Source of the DNA: Alternaria dauci
Taxonomy: Eukaryota > Ascomycota > Dothideomycetes > Pleosporales > Pleosporaceae
Length of the DNA: 64,000 nt
Assembly: GCF_042100115.1 (NCBI RefSeq)
Contig: NC_091280.1
Location: 186,001-250,000, forward strand
Direction: 5' to 3'
Positions 34,285-47,400 of the stretch are shown piece by piece. The notes beneath the pieces were generated by a model. It did not search any database. It saw nothing but the letters and a program-made list of their open reading frames with translations, and had not been told where the DNA came from. Both the position numbers and the translations under genes were made by a program. Numbering within the stretch: the stretch's first letter is position 1; the number at the start of each line of letters is the position of its first letter.

Positions 34285-36828
34285 AATATTATTATAACTA
34301 AGAGGGCTTTAGCGTTAGGCTCTAATAGTAAGTTTAGTTCTTATTAATATTCCTCTACGTATTATTCTACTTTACTTACTTAAGATCTAAATAATACTCT
34401 ATAAGGCTAGGAGGATAATAGCTATAAGATTACTAACTAGGATATTATAGATTTAGACTTTAATATAAATAACTAGTCTCCTCTACTACTACCTAAGAAC
34501 GCTTTAGTAATAGACTATAATATTTTAGATTCCCCTCTACTTTACCTATCTTAGCGCTATTATATAAAGCTTTCTTTAATTATTACTAGTACTATCTTAG
34601 GGTAAGAATAAGTAAGTATTACTAATTAGGCTACTATTATCTAGCTCTTTAAGTAAAATAATAATAAGGACGCCTATAATTCTACCCCTACGCCCACTAA
34701 CCTAGTAAATATCCTTTAGACTACGCCTTCTACTATTATTAACGCTCGCTGCTTAAGATTTATCTCTAGTCCTACTAGGTATTAGGTTACTAATCTTTAG
34801 GTACCTCCTCTATTATATTCCTTTATATCTATTACTATAGAGTTTAGTAAGTTAAACCTTCTTTTTTAGGTCTACTAAAATATTATTCTAATATTCTAAT
34901 ATTATAGTTAAGAATAACTCTAATAAAGAGATTACTCTAGTATAGCTAGTAGGCCTCTTTAAGTACTTCTAGTTACTTTACCTTACTAGTTATTTTCCTA
35001 GTCCCGTCCTTTACGCTACTTTTCTTCCTTCTTTTAATAATACTACTCCTTCTACTTACCTAATAGGCCTTTAGCTCTTTATTATAGATAGTATTACTAT
35101 TAATAAGTTCTTCTAGTTATCTAGTAGTTAGAAGTACTATATCTTTAAGCCCTACCTAGTAGCTCTAATCTACTAGTATCTAAAGACTATCTATATTTAT
35201 ACTAATACTTATAGCGCTAACTCTAAGTTTAGTAGTATTATAGAGATATATAGTAATTATAAGAAGGGGTTAGAGTCTAAACCCTTTAGTACCTATACTA
35301 CCTCTATTATTAATAACTTCTTATTTCTAAATAGGACTTATATAAACTACTATACTCTAGGCGCTAAGGTATTTTATTCTATAACCTATAAGTACCTAAT
35401 TCCCTTTTAGATACCCTCTTCTACTATTCTATATAATAATTACTAAATTTATATATACTAGGTTATTCTTATATATATAGTAATATATCCTCTATATCTA
35501 CTATCTCTACGCCTACCTTATCTTATATATTACCTTTACTCCTCCCCTATACTATTTACTTTACTAATTTTACTACTAAGCCTTTAAACGCTCTTAAGTT
35601 ATACTTTAAAGGGAGTATAGCTTAGGTAACTTTAATAGCTAAAGATACTAATCCTAATAATATTAAGTTTAATCTTAAGAAGTATATTAATTATCTTAAC
35701 CTTAATATTAAGCTTATAAGTAATTAATAGAAGGACCTCTAAGTAAAGGATCTTTAGTACTAGATTAATAAGCTAAATACTAGTAAGACTTCCTTATTAT
35801 CTAAGTTACTAGTTAAGGCTAGCTATAAGACACCTTCTCCTTATAAGTATATTACCTCCTAAGCTCTAGTAATATTATTACTAATAAAGAAGTAGGCTCT
35901 ATATAAGAAGTCTTCTATTCTAACGCCTAAGACTTCTTCTAAAGGTTACTTAGTTTAGCGCTTAACTTATAAGCTAACTATTAAGGCTTCTAAGAATTTA
36001 AGGGTTCTTACTAATAGTAGTATTTTTAATAATAATAATTCTAAGATTATTTATTATTATATTTCTAGTAAGAGTAAAGAGTCTAATAAGCCTTTACTAT
36101 CTAAGAAGGTTAGACGTAGTTAATCTACTATTACTAGTATTAGTCTTATTCTAGATAGTACTATAACTAATTATAATAAATATAAAATCTCCTCTTAATT
36201 CTCTTTTTTACACTTTAAGGGGTATACTTAAACTTAGTCTAAAGGTTTCTTAGTAAGCTTCCTTTACTATCCTCTCCTCCTCCCTACTATTCTTCTATAT
36301 AATAGTAATAGTTTAATAATAATATTATTACTACTTTCTTACTTTAGTAGTAGTTAGTCTTCTTAAACCTAGAGGACTAGTATTTAATAGCTATTTTATA
36401 ACTAGATAAGAACGCCTAATAGTTATTTAGGTTAAACCCTAGCTTCTATTATAGTATAACTACTATTATATAGCTTAGTTTAGATTCTATCTTTATAAGA
36501 TCTTTATATTCTTATTAATTAACGTCTTAGATTTCCTAGAGTTAGTATAAATAAGAACTACGTCTCTTACTAGTAGCTAGTTTATTACTTAATTCTAGAA
36601 TATCCTATCTATACTATAGTTTCTTAGTTTTAAGATTATCCTTATTACTAGATAAATTACTACCTACGTTAGCTTAATTATCTATAGTCTATTCTTATTA
36701 GGTATAGAGTTAAGAGTTAATTTCTTCTTAATTAATAATTATATATTAGTAAAAGATTTTTAGCTAATTACTAGGTGTATAACTATAGAATTTAGTACTA
36801 TCTAATTCCTCTAGTTAGTACTATCCTT
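34285..36828 (+). pseudogene. GX accessory module 2, paralogue of module 1
   Basis: It restarts with ATATTATTATAACTAAGAGGGC, as at 31,264, and repeats the landmarks of module 1 in order: CCTAAGAACGCTTTAGTAAT (34,491 versus 31,466), the ATCTTAGGGTAAGAATA stretch, and the AATAAAGAAG...YKLTIKA stretch (about 35,880-35,995 versus 32,880-32,990). The two modules are diverged tandem duplicates of about 2.5-3 kb. Plus strand, broken by Gln-type stops, unknown function. Confidence 0.5.
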
Positions 36829-37364
36829 TTTCGCTAGTATTCTTAATACGAAATAGACCTTTCTACTTAGGAAGAAACTTTATAAGCGTTAATCTATTAC
36901 TATTATAGAATAAATCTTATAGTAGTACTAAGTTACTAGTTAAAAGGTGCTTAGACCTAAGTACCTTAGAGTTATTAAAATAGTCTTTATTCTTATAGCG
37001 TAATTAGATAGTCTAATTAATAGCTTCTTAGAATTACTTATCTCTTCTACTAAATTACCTAGCTCTTATAGTAAGGAGTATTACTATATTATAAACTTCT
37101 TCCTATAGTAGTATCTACTATATAGGTATTAATAGCTTAATTAGGAGTATATGTTATTAACTATATACTAAGAATACTAGGGTTTTATTTATAGTACACT
37201 TAATAGTTATTTAATTTACCTAAAGAATATTAGGTAAGTTATCTACTTAGTTCCTTAAAAGTTTTTTTAAGGTAGCTAATATAAGAGTATAACTTTATTT
37301 AATTAGACCTTAACCTTAGGGGTAGTATACGCTAGAAGTAATTTAATTAATTTACTATTAGCTT

Positions 37365-37612
37365 TAGAGGTCCTTAATAAGTCCCTTATTCTTTAGGCTA
37401 CTATCTATTAATATTTTAAGTAGTAATCCCTATTAGTAGAAGACGACGTACTAAAGGAACTTTAGTATACTTTTTAAGTTATTCTTAGCTAGCGCTTTAG
37501 CCTCTACTTATTATAAAATATAATTACGCGCTACTACTAGGAACTTCTTACTATTATACCTAAGTAGTATATATATAATATTAATAGTAATCTATCTAAA
37601 TAAGATATTAGG
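37365..37612 (-). pseudogene. GX integrase core remnant
   Basis: The minus-strand reading contains NILFR, INIIYILLRYNSKKFLVVARN, VEAKALAKNNLKSILKFL and LLLKILIDSSLKNKGLIKDL, interrupted by stops. This matches the gypsy integrase core of the D-x-V-x-M-P / F-L-V-V-A-R-D-D-L-S-G-W-V-E-A type, including the conserved ILIDGG-ENKG segment. Same lineage as G1 (901-1,160) and H1. Confidence 0.85.
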
Positions 37613-38109
37613 TAGCTCTATTAGCTATAACTCCTCTTATACTATTACTAACGCGTATAATTAATACTTAGTATAAGATTAGATATACTTCTTAACTTAC
37701 TTATATTATCCTTTCTAGTAGTATCTTACCTATACTTTCCTCTATATCCCTTCCTTACCTTAGTAGCTAGACTTATTATAAAGTAATAAAATAATCCTTA
37801 GCTAATCTTTTAGGTTATCTATAACCTTATATAAAGGTCTTCTACCTATAAGTATTATAAATAGATAGTACTCTCTAACTATTATTTAAAGAGCCTTTTT
37901 CTTAAACTTATAGAACTTAGCTAAGGAGTAGTATTCTAGGCGCTTATAGAATAGGAGCTAAGCTATAATAGCTTATAACTTCTTATTATAACCTTCTACT
38001 AATAGTTATTTATTAAATAAAAGGTTTATATTATAGATACTATACTAGAGTATTAGTACTTCCTTAAAGGTAAGCTAAACTATATTTAGGTATATATTAA
38101 TAAAGTCTT

Positions 38110-38235
38110 CTATATCCTCTTTTAGCTCTTCTAGTAGTTCTTAGCCTTCTAGCTCTAGTCTTCTTAATAGTATATTAGCTATAACATTTTTCTTACCTAT
38201 AATATAAATAATATTAAAGTCCTATATATTAAGGA
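38110..38235 (-). pseudogene. GX RNase H-integrase linker remnant
   Basis: The minus-strand reading gives DFNIIYIIGKKNVIANILLR followed by RLELEG and ELLEELKEDIEDFI. This is the F-x-V-x-Y-I-P-G-K-x-N-V-V-A-D-A-L-S-R-R end of RNase H and the acidic linker before integrase, with Asp, Ala and Ser changed in RIP-compatible ways. Confidence 0.87.
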
Positions 38236-38969
38236 GGGCTAGCTATTACGTAATTAGGGCTCTTAGTAAGTTAATAGTACTATATTATAGCTATATAATA
38301 AGTATCTTTATATTAGTTTCTACTATAAATTATACCTTATAGATATATAATTAAAACTTCTTTAGGGCAAGTAGTAGCGCCTTATACTTATATTTACTAG
38401 AGACTTAGTTTTACTCTATTATTAACTAAACTCTACTTTTAAATTAGATTAGGTACTTTTAGCTATTTAGACTAACTTATATAATAACTATACTTTAATC
38501 TTTCTTACTTCTATTTACTATAAGGATAATTTATTATAAGGGTTTACTATAGTTAATAGATACTAATATAGGGGTAGAAGTAAGCGCCTTTTTAAAGTAC
38601 TCTATAGCTTACTTCTCTTTATTTATCTACCTAAAGGGTATGTTTTAATATAGTAGCTTAAAGAGAGGAGCTACTATAATAGTAAAGCTAAGTACCTATA
38701 CTCTATAATAGATATATATACTAATAAATATATAGACTTCTTTAGTATTATAGTATTTAGGCTAGTTAGTAATCTTTTCTACTTTCTTCTTATTTAGGTA
38801 ATATCCCTTCTTATAAATATAGTATTTAACTACTATTATAGAGGGGTAGTAGAAATCTAACTTATACCTAGATATAATAGCTCTAGTATATTTAATATCT
38901 ACTAACACCTTATTAATATTTAAAAGGTGTTTAGCTATAAATTTTTAAATACTTAACTCTACTTCCTTA

Positions 38970-39051
38970 TTATTATACCTTATCTTTAGCCCCTTAATAT
39001 AGACGTTATCTAGGTATAGTATATAGTAATTAGGGATATACTCTTTATAGA
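38970..39051 (-). pseudogene. GX reverse transcriptase catalytic box
   Basis: The minus-strand reading YIPNYYILYLDNVYIKGLK matches the F-x-D-D-I-x-I-K-G-P box of RTs in this large gypsy lineage, with the second catalytic Asp read as Asn. H1 carries the same block at about 46.6-46.7 kb. Confidence 0.78.
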
Positions 39052-39059
39052 TCTTAGTT

Positions 39060-42000
39060 ATAACCCTTATAAACTTAGCTACTAAGTTTATAGTACCTAT
39101 TAGTAAAGTATACTATTATATAAGGCTTAGTAGGGTAGAGAAAGCTATTATATCTCTTAAGTCTTTATAGAGTTTAACTTAATTATACCTAGAGAAGAAG
39201 TCTAAAAGACTTATAACTATACACTTAGTAAACTCTTCTAAAAACTTATTAAGATTAAGAGGTAAGTTAGTATCTCTTATTATAACTTTATTAAGTTTCT
39301 AAGTATTATTAATAAGCTAATAGCTTTTATCCTTCTTTACTACTAAGAACTAAGGATTATAATATTAGCTCTTATAAAGCTTTAGTATACCCTTATTAAT
39401 ATAATCTTAGATTATTTTAATAACTACCTAATAGAGCTTTTATAGGACTAGGAACTAATCTACCCTTTAGGCTTAGTATAGTATTATATTAATAATAACT
39501 AAAGGGATAATATCTCTACTAACTTATTTAGATTTATAGAAGTCCTAAGCTAGTACTAGCTCTCTTTAGTAAAAGACTTTTAGAAGTATTTCCTTTTCCT
39601 TTAGCTAGAGTTCTAGGGATATTTTTATCTCTAAAATATATTTAGGTATAATATAAGTACCTCTTAGGAATAGTATATAGTAAGGCTTAAAGTACTAGTA
39701 AAAGGGAGCTATATTACTTTTACTATTTAGTACTTATTTTATAGCTACCCTTTCTTTCTAATTAAGTCTTTTTTTAATATTATATACTAGTTAGCCTAAG
39801 TTATTAATAGGTTTGACCTTAACTCTCTTTTACTTATATATACTATTAATCTAAATGTTATTTAGCCTAAATATAGTATTAGCTTAACTAGGAGGTATAG
39901 GACCTACTATTATAACCTTAATAAGTATTAGCTTACTCTTATCTACTTTTATAAAGCTTTATTACTAAAATATATCCTCTATATCCTTAGTTATATTTTC
40001 CTTATATACTTATTATAATACTTCTTCTAGTACTTAATCTAATAGCTATTTATAATCTTCTATTATAATAATATAAAGTCCTTCTCTATCTCTTATAATA
40101 ATACTATTATTAATACCTTTATCTATAGAGTTACTATTCTCCTATAAAAGGTAATATTACTACTTCTTCCTCTCTTACTTACGTTTCTAGTTCTTCTATT
40201 TACTTATAAATTTTATCCTTAGCTAACTACTCTTTAGCTCTTCTTCTAAGTCTATTCTTACCTCTATCGCTCCTACCGCACTAAATACTACTTTACTTTC
40301 TAGCCTTTTAGTAAGTTAATAGAGTAGAGTACTAGTCTCTATACTCCTATTCCTTTTCCTAAGATAGGTCTAGTATAGAGGTTAGGTTTAGATAGTTAAT
40401 TACTCTTAGTATATATAAACCTAGTATTATATTAGCTATTAATACTAAAGATATAATAATATATTAGCCTATTAGTTACGTACTTAATCTTTACCTAAGT
40501 ATTTATTAAAAATAGATTACCTAATATAATTAGATTAGTATAGGTTTCTACTATAAAGAAGTTTATTTAAACTTTAACTTACCTTATAATAATAAGGACT
40601 CCCTAGATAATCCCTATAGAGTTTACTATACTACTATTAGTAGTAACTATCTAGGCGGCCCTTATACTTCCTAGGAGTAAGGTTATTAGTAGTATAGCTT
40701 TCTTAGCTAATTCTCTTTTAATTATATTAAGCTCTACTCCTAAATTAAGTAGTATAAGAAATAAATTACCTTAGATATTAATTAGTACTTTTAGGTAGTC
40801 TTATTAGAGGTGTTTAATACCTATTACCTTATTATATAGCTTTTAATTATCTTTTAAATAGTTATAGTTATCCTCTTCTATATTATTAGGCTTAGTACTA
40901 GTAATGATATTTTCTTAGATATAGTTAATCTCTAGGTCTATCTAGTGTTCCGCTTTAATACCCTAGTAGTTAATAACCTAGCCTTCCTAGGATTCTACTA
41001 GGAGGTAGTTAGGGAGAGTGTTTACTAAGTAGAGTACGTTAATATTACCTCCTAAATAGCGCTTAGGTAGGTCTTATATTTAATAGTCCTTTTTAACTAT
41101 TAAGTTAATTTTAAATAAGTGTAGCTCCTTTAATATATAAATTATATTAAATAGGCTTTTATACACCTTTAGTATATTACCTAGAAGAGTTCTAATTTAG
41201 AAAGGTATTATTATATTTAAGATACTCTTAATAACTAATTATATATTAGGCTTTAAGTTATCTATAATCTTCTTCTTTTATAGTTACTAGTTATTATTAT
41301 CTCTTTTACTATCTACCGCCTCTTTCTAATAGTTATTAATATTAGTATCTTAATCTATTACGTTATTAGTTTCGTTAAACTATACTATCTTATTCTTATT
41401 AATATTCCTATTACTTAAAAGGTATTTAGATTAGCTCTTATAACCTTTTAGGTATAAAATATACTTATTACTTAGTTTTTATAAGATTACTTTCTATATT
41501 AGTTTCTATACTTTAGACTTATTATAGCTAGAGTAGGATTTCTATTCTACTATTATATATATTATTATAGTAGAAGTAACTATATTATTATTATATTTAC
41601 TAAGGGTAGTTAGCTATAGCCTAAAGTCTAACTTATCTTTAGTAAAGATACTAGATAATTTTTAGTATTAGTCTACTTTATCTTCTTAAAGGCTTCTAGT
41701 AGAATTAGGGATTAGCTATACTAAGATAGTATTATTTTCTACTATTACTATAGGGGGTTTTTCCTTAAATAGTACTATAATAGTTAGTAGGTTAATATCT
41801 TATTTAAGCTACCTCCTTTTAATCTAAGCTAAAAGATTCTTAGCTTAGAGCTATTAGCTAAGATTAAGTACTCTACCTTATAGGTTTTCTTCTATACCCT
41901 ACTAGAGTATAGATTACTTATTAAGGTATACTTAACCTTTATCTATAAATACTTATAGAATAAGGTAATTATTCTTATAGTAACTAGGTTTATTATACAC

Positions 42001-44171
42001 CTAGTAGTTTATAGCTATATTAAAGGACTATACTTAGTTTCTACCCTAACTATACTAAGAGTTATAGTTCTAGTAACCTTAGGTATTAGTAGTATATAAT
42101 TAGTTATTATAAGTTTAATAACCCTTTTATTAATACCTACTATACTATTAGGATTAGTATTAACCTTCTAGCTATAGCCTTTTAGGTTCCTAACTATTTA
42201 TTAAGAGGTTCTATCTTATTATATTATTAACTCTATATTCTACTTTTATATAAATACTTAAGTTACTTATAAGCTCTATTTCCTAAGATATTTATTATAG
42301 CTTCTAAGGTTTAAGTTCTAAGCTAGCCTAATTAATTCTTAGGTTTAGTATTTTATTAACTAACTTATCTACTTCTATATTAGTAGGGGCCTTTCTAGGG
42401 GGTAACTAAGTTAGTTAATAGTACTAATTATCTTCCCTAATTAGGATAGATAAGTTTAGGGCTTAGAAAATTTATATAAAGATATTAGATAGGTTATAGC
42501 TTACTATAAGTATATACTAAATAGCTATTAGCTTAGGTAGAGTAAACTCTACCTTAGGGGTAATTTTTTTAATTACCTTTAATAAGTTAAGTATACGCGC
42601 TTCCTCTTCTACTTTAAGGTAAGTAGTTAGGTAGTTACTAATCTTCTTATAGCTAAACTCCTAGGAGCTATTAGTTCTAAGGCTAAATCTCTTAAGTACT
42701 TTAGTTACTTATCTAAGTAGTAATCCCTTAACTAGATAGAAACCTTAGTATTCTTTATTAATAGTTATAGCTTTAATATAACGTTTACTATAGATCTAGA
42801 ACTCCTATAAGTATTCCTTAATATTTAGATTAGACCTTACTTAATACTAAAGAAGCTAATATTTAAAGTATTTAGCTTATACTTCTTACTAGCTCTAGTT
42901 ATTACTCCTAAATAACCTCCTAAGCGCTTCTCTAAAGTCTTTCTAAGACTTATTTACCTAAGCTATATTATAGGTATTAGAAGCTTAGATAATAGTCTAC
43001 TACTTTTACTTACAGTAGGCTAAGAGCCTATTAACTATAGCTTTATTACTAAACCTATAGTACTTAGATGTATCTTTAAAGTATTCTAAGAACGTAGTAA
43101 TATTAGTACTATTAAAGACTAGAACTATTTTAGCTAGGTATAGTAGGAGTTATATAGCTACTATTAGGTCTTAGCTTCCTAGCTATTAGAGTAAGGCTAC
43201 TATTATCTAAAGGACCTTTATTATTTTATTATTAGGGGACTACACTAGTAGAATATCTAAGGAAATAGAGCTTCCTAGTATTACTACTAGTGCACTTAGT
43301 AAATCTACTAGAGTTATTATACTATTAGCTAAGGCTTCTAGTTTCTTTATTTTAGTAGTAGAAGTAAACTAATCTATATTCTAGCTTCTAGCTAGTAGCT
43401 TAGTAATAGATTAAGTTCTTTTACCTATCTTATTCCTTACTTATTAGTTCTTACTTATCTACGTAATATATATAATAAGTATAGTAAAGGCTATAATAAA
43501 GAGCGTAAGTACTATATAAAGTAGTACTTAGGTTTAACTAGTTAGTTACTTATATATCTAAGAGTCTTTTAGTAAGAAGGTAATTACCCTATTCTTTATA
43601 TATCTTAAGATACTATCTTAGTTAGCTATTTTTAGTTTATTAATCTAATTATTTATTATTAGTTTTTTCTTTATTAGTAGTACTTTATAGAGGTTATTAC
43701 TATTATTCTTAGCCTTATATATTATTTAGCCTATCTATATACGCTCTATTATATTCTTTATCTATATAGCTATCTAAAGGATTATTATCTTAGCCTATAC
43801 TCTTTATATAATATACTACCTTATGCGGCGTAGCTGTACTCTAGTTATAACCCTAGTATTATTAGTAACTTAGTACCTCTATCGTGTCTTTCTTACTTCT
43901 TAGGGGGTCTTTCTACGTCTCTACCTTTTTATATTATCTAGTCTTTATACCTTTTTATTACTAAATATTCTTTAGGTTACTATATACTATTACTATTCTC
44001 TTATTATTTCTTACTTATTCTATACTATATCTATTTTAATTTCTCTTACTATCTAAGACTATAAGATAGAGCGTCTTATAAAGCCTTTAGATAGATTTTA
44101 TACTTAGTAAACGCTTATAGCCTTCCTAAGGTTAAAAGGTTATAAGGTTTAAGTTTTAATTAGTTACTATA
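39060..44171 (-). pseudogene. GX gag-protease-RT region, degenerate
   Basis: Minus-strand continuation upstream of the RT box to the 5' LTR. By position it should hold the RT fingers, protease and gag. I could not pick out a zinc knuckle or protease D-T-G motif with confidence. The half nearest RT is shared with H1 (46.7-49.66 kb); the half nearest the LTR is present only here. Confidence 0.5.
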
Positions 44172-44388
44172 TATAGTAGAGTATTTTATTACTAATTCTC
44201 TATTAGGAATAGGTGCTTAATATAGTAGGTAGGTATAGAAATATTAAAAGGAGTATATATTATAGTTATTTTTTTTTTCTATAGCTAAACACCGTTTAGC
44301 TAGTTTCTATAGGGCCTCTTTTTCCTATACTACCCCTAAGCCTAATAGTTCTTTAACTACTCGCACTTCCCCTAGTTTCTCTACTATA
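44172..44388 (-). repeat. GX 5' LTR (217 bp)
   Basis: Partner of 30,184-30,395. Outer ends CTCTACTATA and TATAGTAGAG. It retains CG and CA in the segment CACCGTTTAGC and CTCGCACTTCC. Read on the minus strand it precedes gag-pol. Confidence 0.9.
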
Positions 44389-44470
44389 ATAGTTACTTAG
44401 TTAGTAGTTTATCTTAAAAAAGTCTCTAAACGTACTATAATAATAAAAAAGTTAATAAAGGCTAAAGCTA

Positions 44471-44485
44471 AATTCCTTTAGTTAG
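44471..44485. repeat. Target-site duplication of retroposon D (right)
   Basis: Exact repeat of 28,916-28,930, after which the H1 sequence resumes. Confidence 0.92.
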
Positions 44486-47400
44486 TACTATCCTTTTTTA
44501 CTAGTATTCTTAATATAAAATAAACCTTTCTACTTAAGAAGAAACTTTATAAGTATTAATCTATTACTATTATAGAATAAGTCTTATAGTAGTACTAAGT
44601 TACTAATTAAAAAGTACTTAGACCTAAGTACCTTAGAGTTATTAAAATAGTTTTTATTCTTATAGCGTAATTAGATAGTCTAATTAATAGCTTTTTAGAA
44701 TTACTTATCTCTTCTATTAAATTACCTAGCTCTTATAGTAAGGAGTATTACTATATTATTAACTTCTTCTTATGGTAGTATCTACTATATAAGTATTAAT
44801 AGCTTAATTAAGAGTATATATTATTTACTATATACTAGGAATACTAAAGTTTTATTTATAGTATACTTAATAGTTATTTAATCTACCTAAAGGATATTAG
44901 GTAAGTTATATATAATAAGAGTATAACCTTATTTAATTAAACCTTAACCTTAGGGATAGTATACACTAGAGGTAACTTAATTAATCCCCTATTAGCTTTA
45001 GAGGTCCTTAATAAGTCCCTTATTCTCTAGGCTACCGTCTATTAATATTTTAAGTAGTAATCCCTATTAGTAGAAGATATCGTGCTAAAGGAACTTTAGT
45101 ATACTTTTTAAGTTATTCTTAGCTAGCGCTTTAGCCTCTACTTATTATAAAATATAATTACGCGCTACTACTAAGAACTTCTTACTATTACGCCTAAGTA
45201 GTATATATATAATATTAATAGTAATCTATCTAAATAGGATATTAGGTAGCTATATTAGCTATAACTCCTCTTATACTATTACTAATACGTATAATTAATA
45301 CTTAGTATAAGATTAGATATACTTCTTAATTTACTTATATTATCTTTTTTTAGTAGTACTTTACCTAAACTTTCCTTTATATTCTTTCCTTACCTTAGTA
45401 GCTAGACTTATTATAGAGGGATTAAATAACTTTTAGCTAATCCTTTAGGTTATCTATAACTTTTTATAAAAGCTTTTCCTCTATAAGTATTATAAATAGA
45501 TAATACTCTTAAACTATTATTTAAAGAGCTTTCTTCTTAAACTTATAGAATTCTACTAAAGAGAGGTACTCTAGGCGTTTATAGAATAAGAGCTAAGTAG
45601 TAATAGCTTATAACTTCTTATTATAGCTTTCTACTAGTAGTTATTTATTAAATAAAAGGTTTATATTATAAAAGCTATACTAGAGTACTAGTATTTCTTT
45701 AAATATAAACTAAACTACGTTTAGGTAAGTATTAATAAAGTTTTCTATATCTTCTTTTAGCTCCTTAAGTAGTTCTTAGTTATCTAGCTCTAGTCTTCTT
45801 AATAGTATATTAGCTATAATATTTTTCTTACTAGTAATATAAATAATATTAAAGTCTTATATATTAAGGAGTATTAATAATTATATAATTAAAGCTCTTA
45901 GTAAGTTAGTAGTACTATATTATAGCTATATAATAAGTATTTTTATATTAGTTTCTACTATAAATTAAACCTTATAGATATATAACCTAAATTTCTTTAA
46001 AGTAAGTAGTAGTACTTTTACTTTATACTTACTAGAGTCCTAGTTTTACTATATTATTAACTAAACTCTACTTTAAAATTAGATTAGGTACTAATAGCTA
46101 TTTAAACTAACTTATATAATAACTATACCTTAACCTTTCTTACTCTTATTAACTATAAGGATAATTAGTTATAAGGGTTTACTATCTTTAATAGATACTA
46201 ATATAGGAGTAGTAGTAAGGGCCTTTTAAAAGTACCTTATAGCTTCTTTTTCTTTATTAGTTTACTTAGAAGGTGTATTTTTTATATTAGTTTAAAGAGT
46301 AAAGCTACTATAATAGTAAAGCTAAGTACTTATACTCTATTACTACTATATATACTAATTAATATATAGATATCCTTAGTATTATAGTAATTAGGCTAGT
46401 TAGTAATCTTTTCTAACTTCTTCTTATCTAGGTATTATCCCTTCTTATTAATATTATACCTAACTACTATTATAGAGGGGTAGTAGAAATCTAACTTATA
46501 CTTAGATATAGTAACTCTAGTATTCTTAATACTTACTAATACCTTATTAATATTAAAAAGGTATTTAGCTATAAATTTCTAGATACTTAGCTCTAATTCC
46601 TTATTATTATACCTTATCTTTAGCCCCTTAATACAGACGATATCTAGGTATAGTATATAGTAATAAGGGATATACTTTCTATATATCTTAGTTATAACTC
46701 TTATAAACTTAGCTACTAAGTTTAAAATACCTATTAGTAAAGTATACTTAATATAAGGCCTAGTAAGGTAGAGAAAGCTATTATATTACTTAAGTCCTTA
46801 TAGTGTTTAGCTTAATTATACCTAGAGAAGAAGTCTAAGAAACTTATTACTATATAATTAGTAAACTCTTCTAAAAACTTATTAAGATTAGGAGGTAAGT
46901 TAGTATCTCTTATTATAACTCTTTTAAGTTTCTAAGTATTATTAATAAGCTAATAGCTTTTATCCTTCCTTACTACTAAGAATTAAGGATTATAATACTA
47001 GCTCTTATAAAGCTCTAGTATACCCTTATTAATATAATCTTAGACTATTTTAGTAACTACCTAATAAAGCTTCTATAGGACTAGGAACTAATCTACCCTC
47101 TAAGCTTAGTATAGTACTATATTAATAATAACTAAGGGGCTAATATCTTTACTAACTTATTTAGATTTATAGAAGCCTTAAGCTAGTTTAACCTCTCTTT
47201 AGTAAAGGACTTCTAGAAGTATTTCTCTTTCCTTTAGCTAGAGTTCTAGGGATATTTTTATCTCTAAAATATATTTAGGCGTAATTTAAGTACCTCTTAG
47301 GAATAGTATATAGTAAGGCTTAAAGTACTAGTAAAAGTAAGCTATATTACTAGTACTATTTATAACTTATTTTATCGCTACCCTTTCTTTCTAATAAAGT

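Larger units (their letters stand above)
30184..44388 (-). mobile_element. 14.2-kb Ty3/gypsy LTR retrotransposon GX with antisense accessory genes
   Basis: Full-length element on the minus strand: 5' LTR on the right (44,172-44,388), 3' LTR on the left (30,184-30,395), and a polypurine tract just inside the 3' LTR. Flanking 4-bp duplication is ATAG (30,180-30,183 and 44,389-44,392). In element sense it has gag/protease (about 44-40 kb, not clearly resolved), RT (about 39.0 kb), RNase H end (about 38.1-38.2 kb), integrase (about 37.4-37.6 kb), then an extra region of about 6 kb before the 3' LTR holding two plus-strand coding-like modules. Usual fungal gypsy elements are 5-8 kb, so this one is exceptionally long. 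All frames have RIP-type stops. It is the youngest element in the stack and keeps the most CG. Confidence 0.87.
28931..44470 (-). mobile_element. Retroposon family R, copy D, split by the GX retrotransposon
   Basis: Copy D occupies 28,931-30,183 and 44,389-44,470 (about 1.33 kb together). It begins ATTTTTTATTTTCTATAAG and ends AAAGGCTAAAGCTA. It is flanked by the exact 15-bp duplication AATTCCTTTAGTTAG and is inserted in H1. GX lies inside it with a 4-bp duplication (ATAG). A patch at about 29,340-29,390 keeps a few TG and CA dinucleotides (TTTGATGCTT, ATATGAAC, GTGTAT), unusual in this region. Confidence 0.88.
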
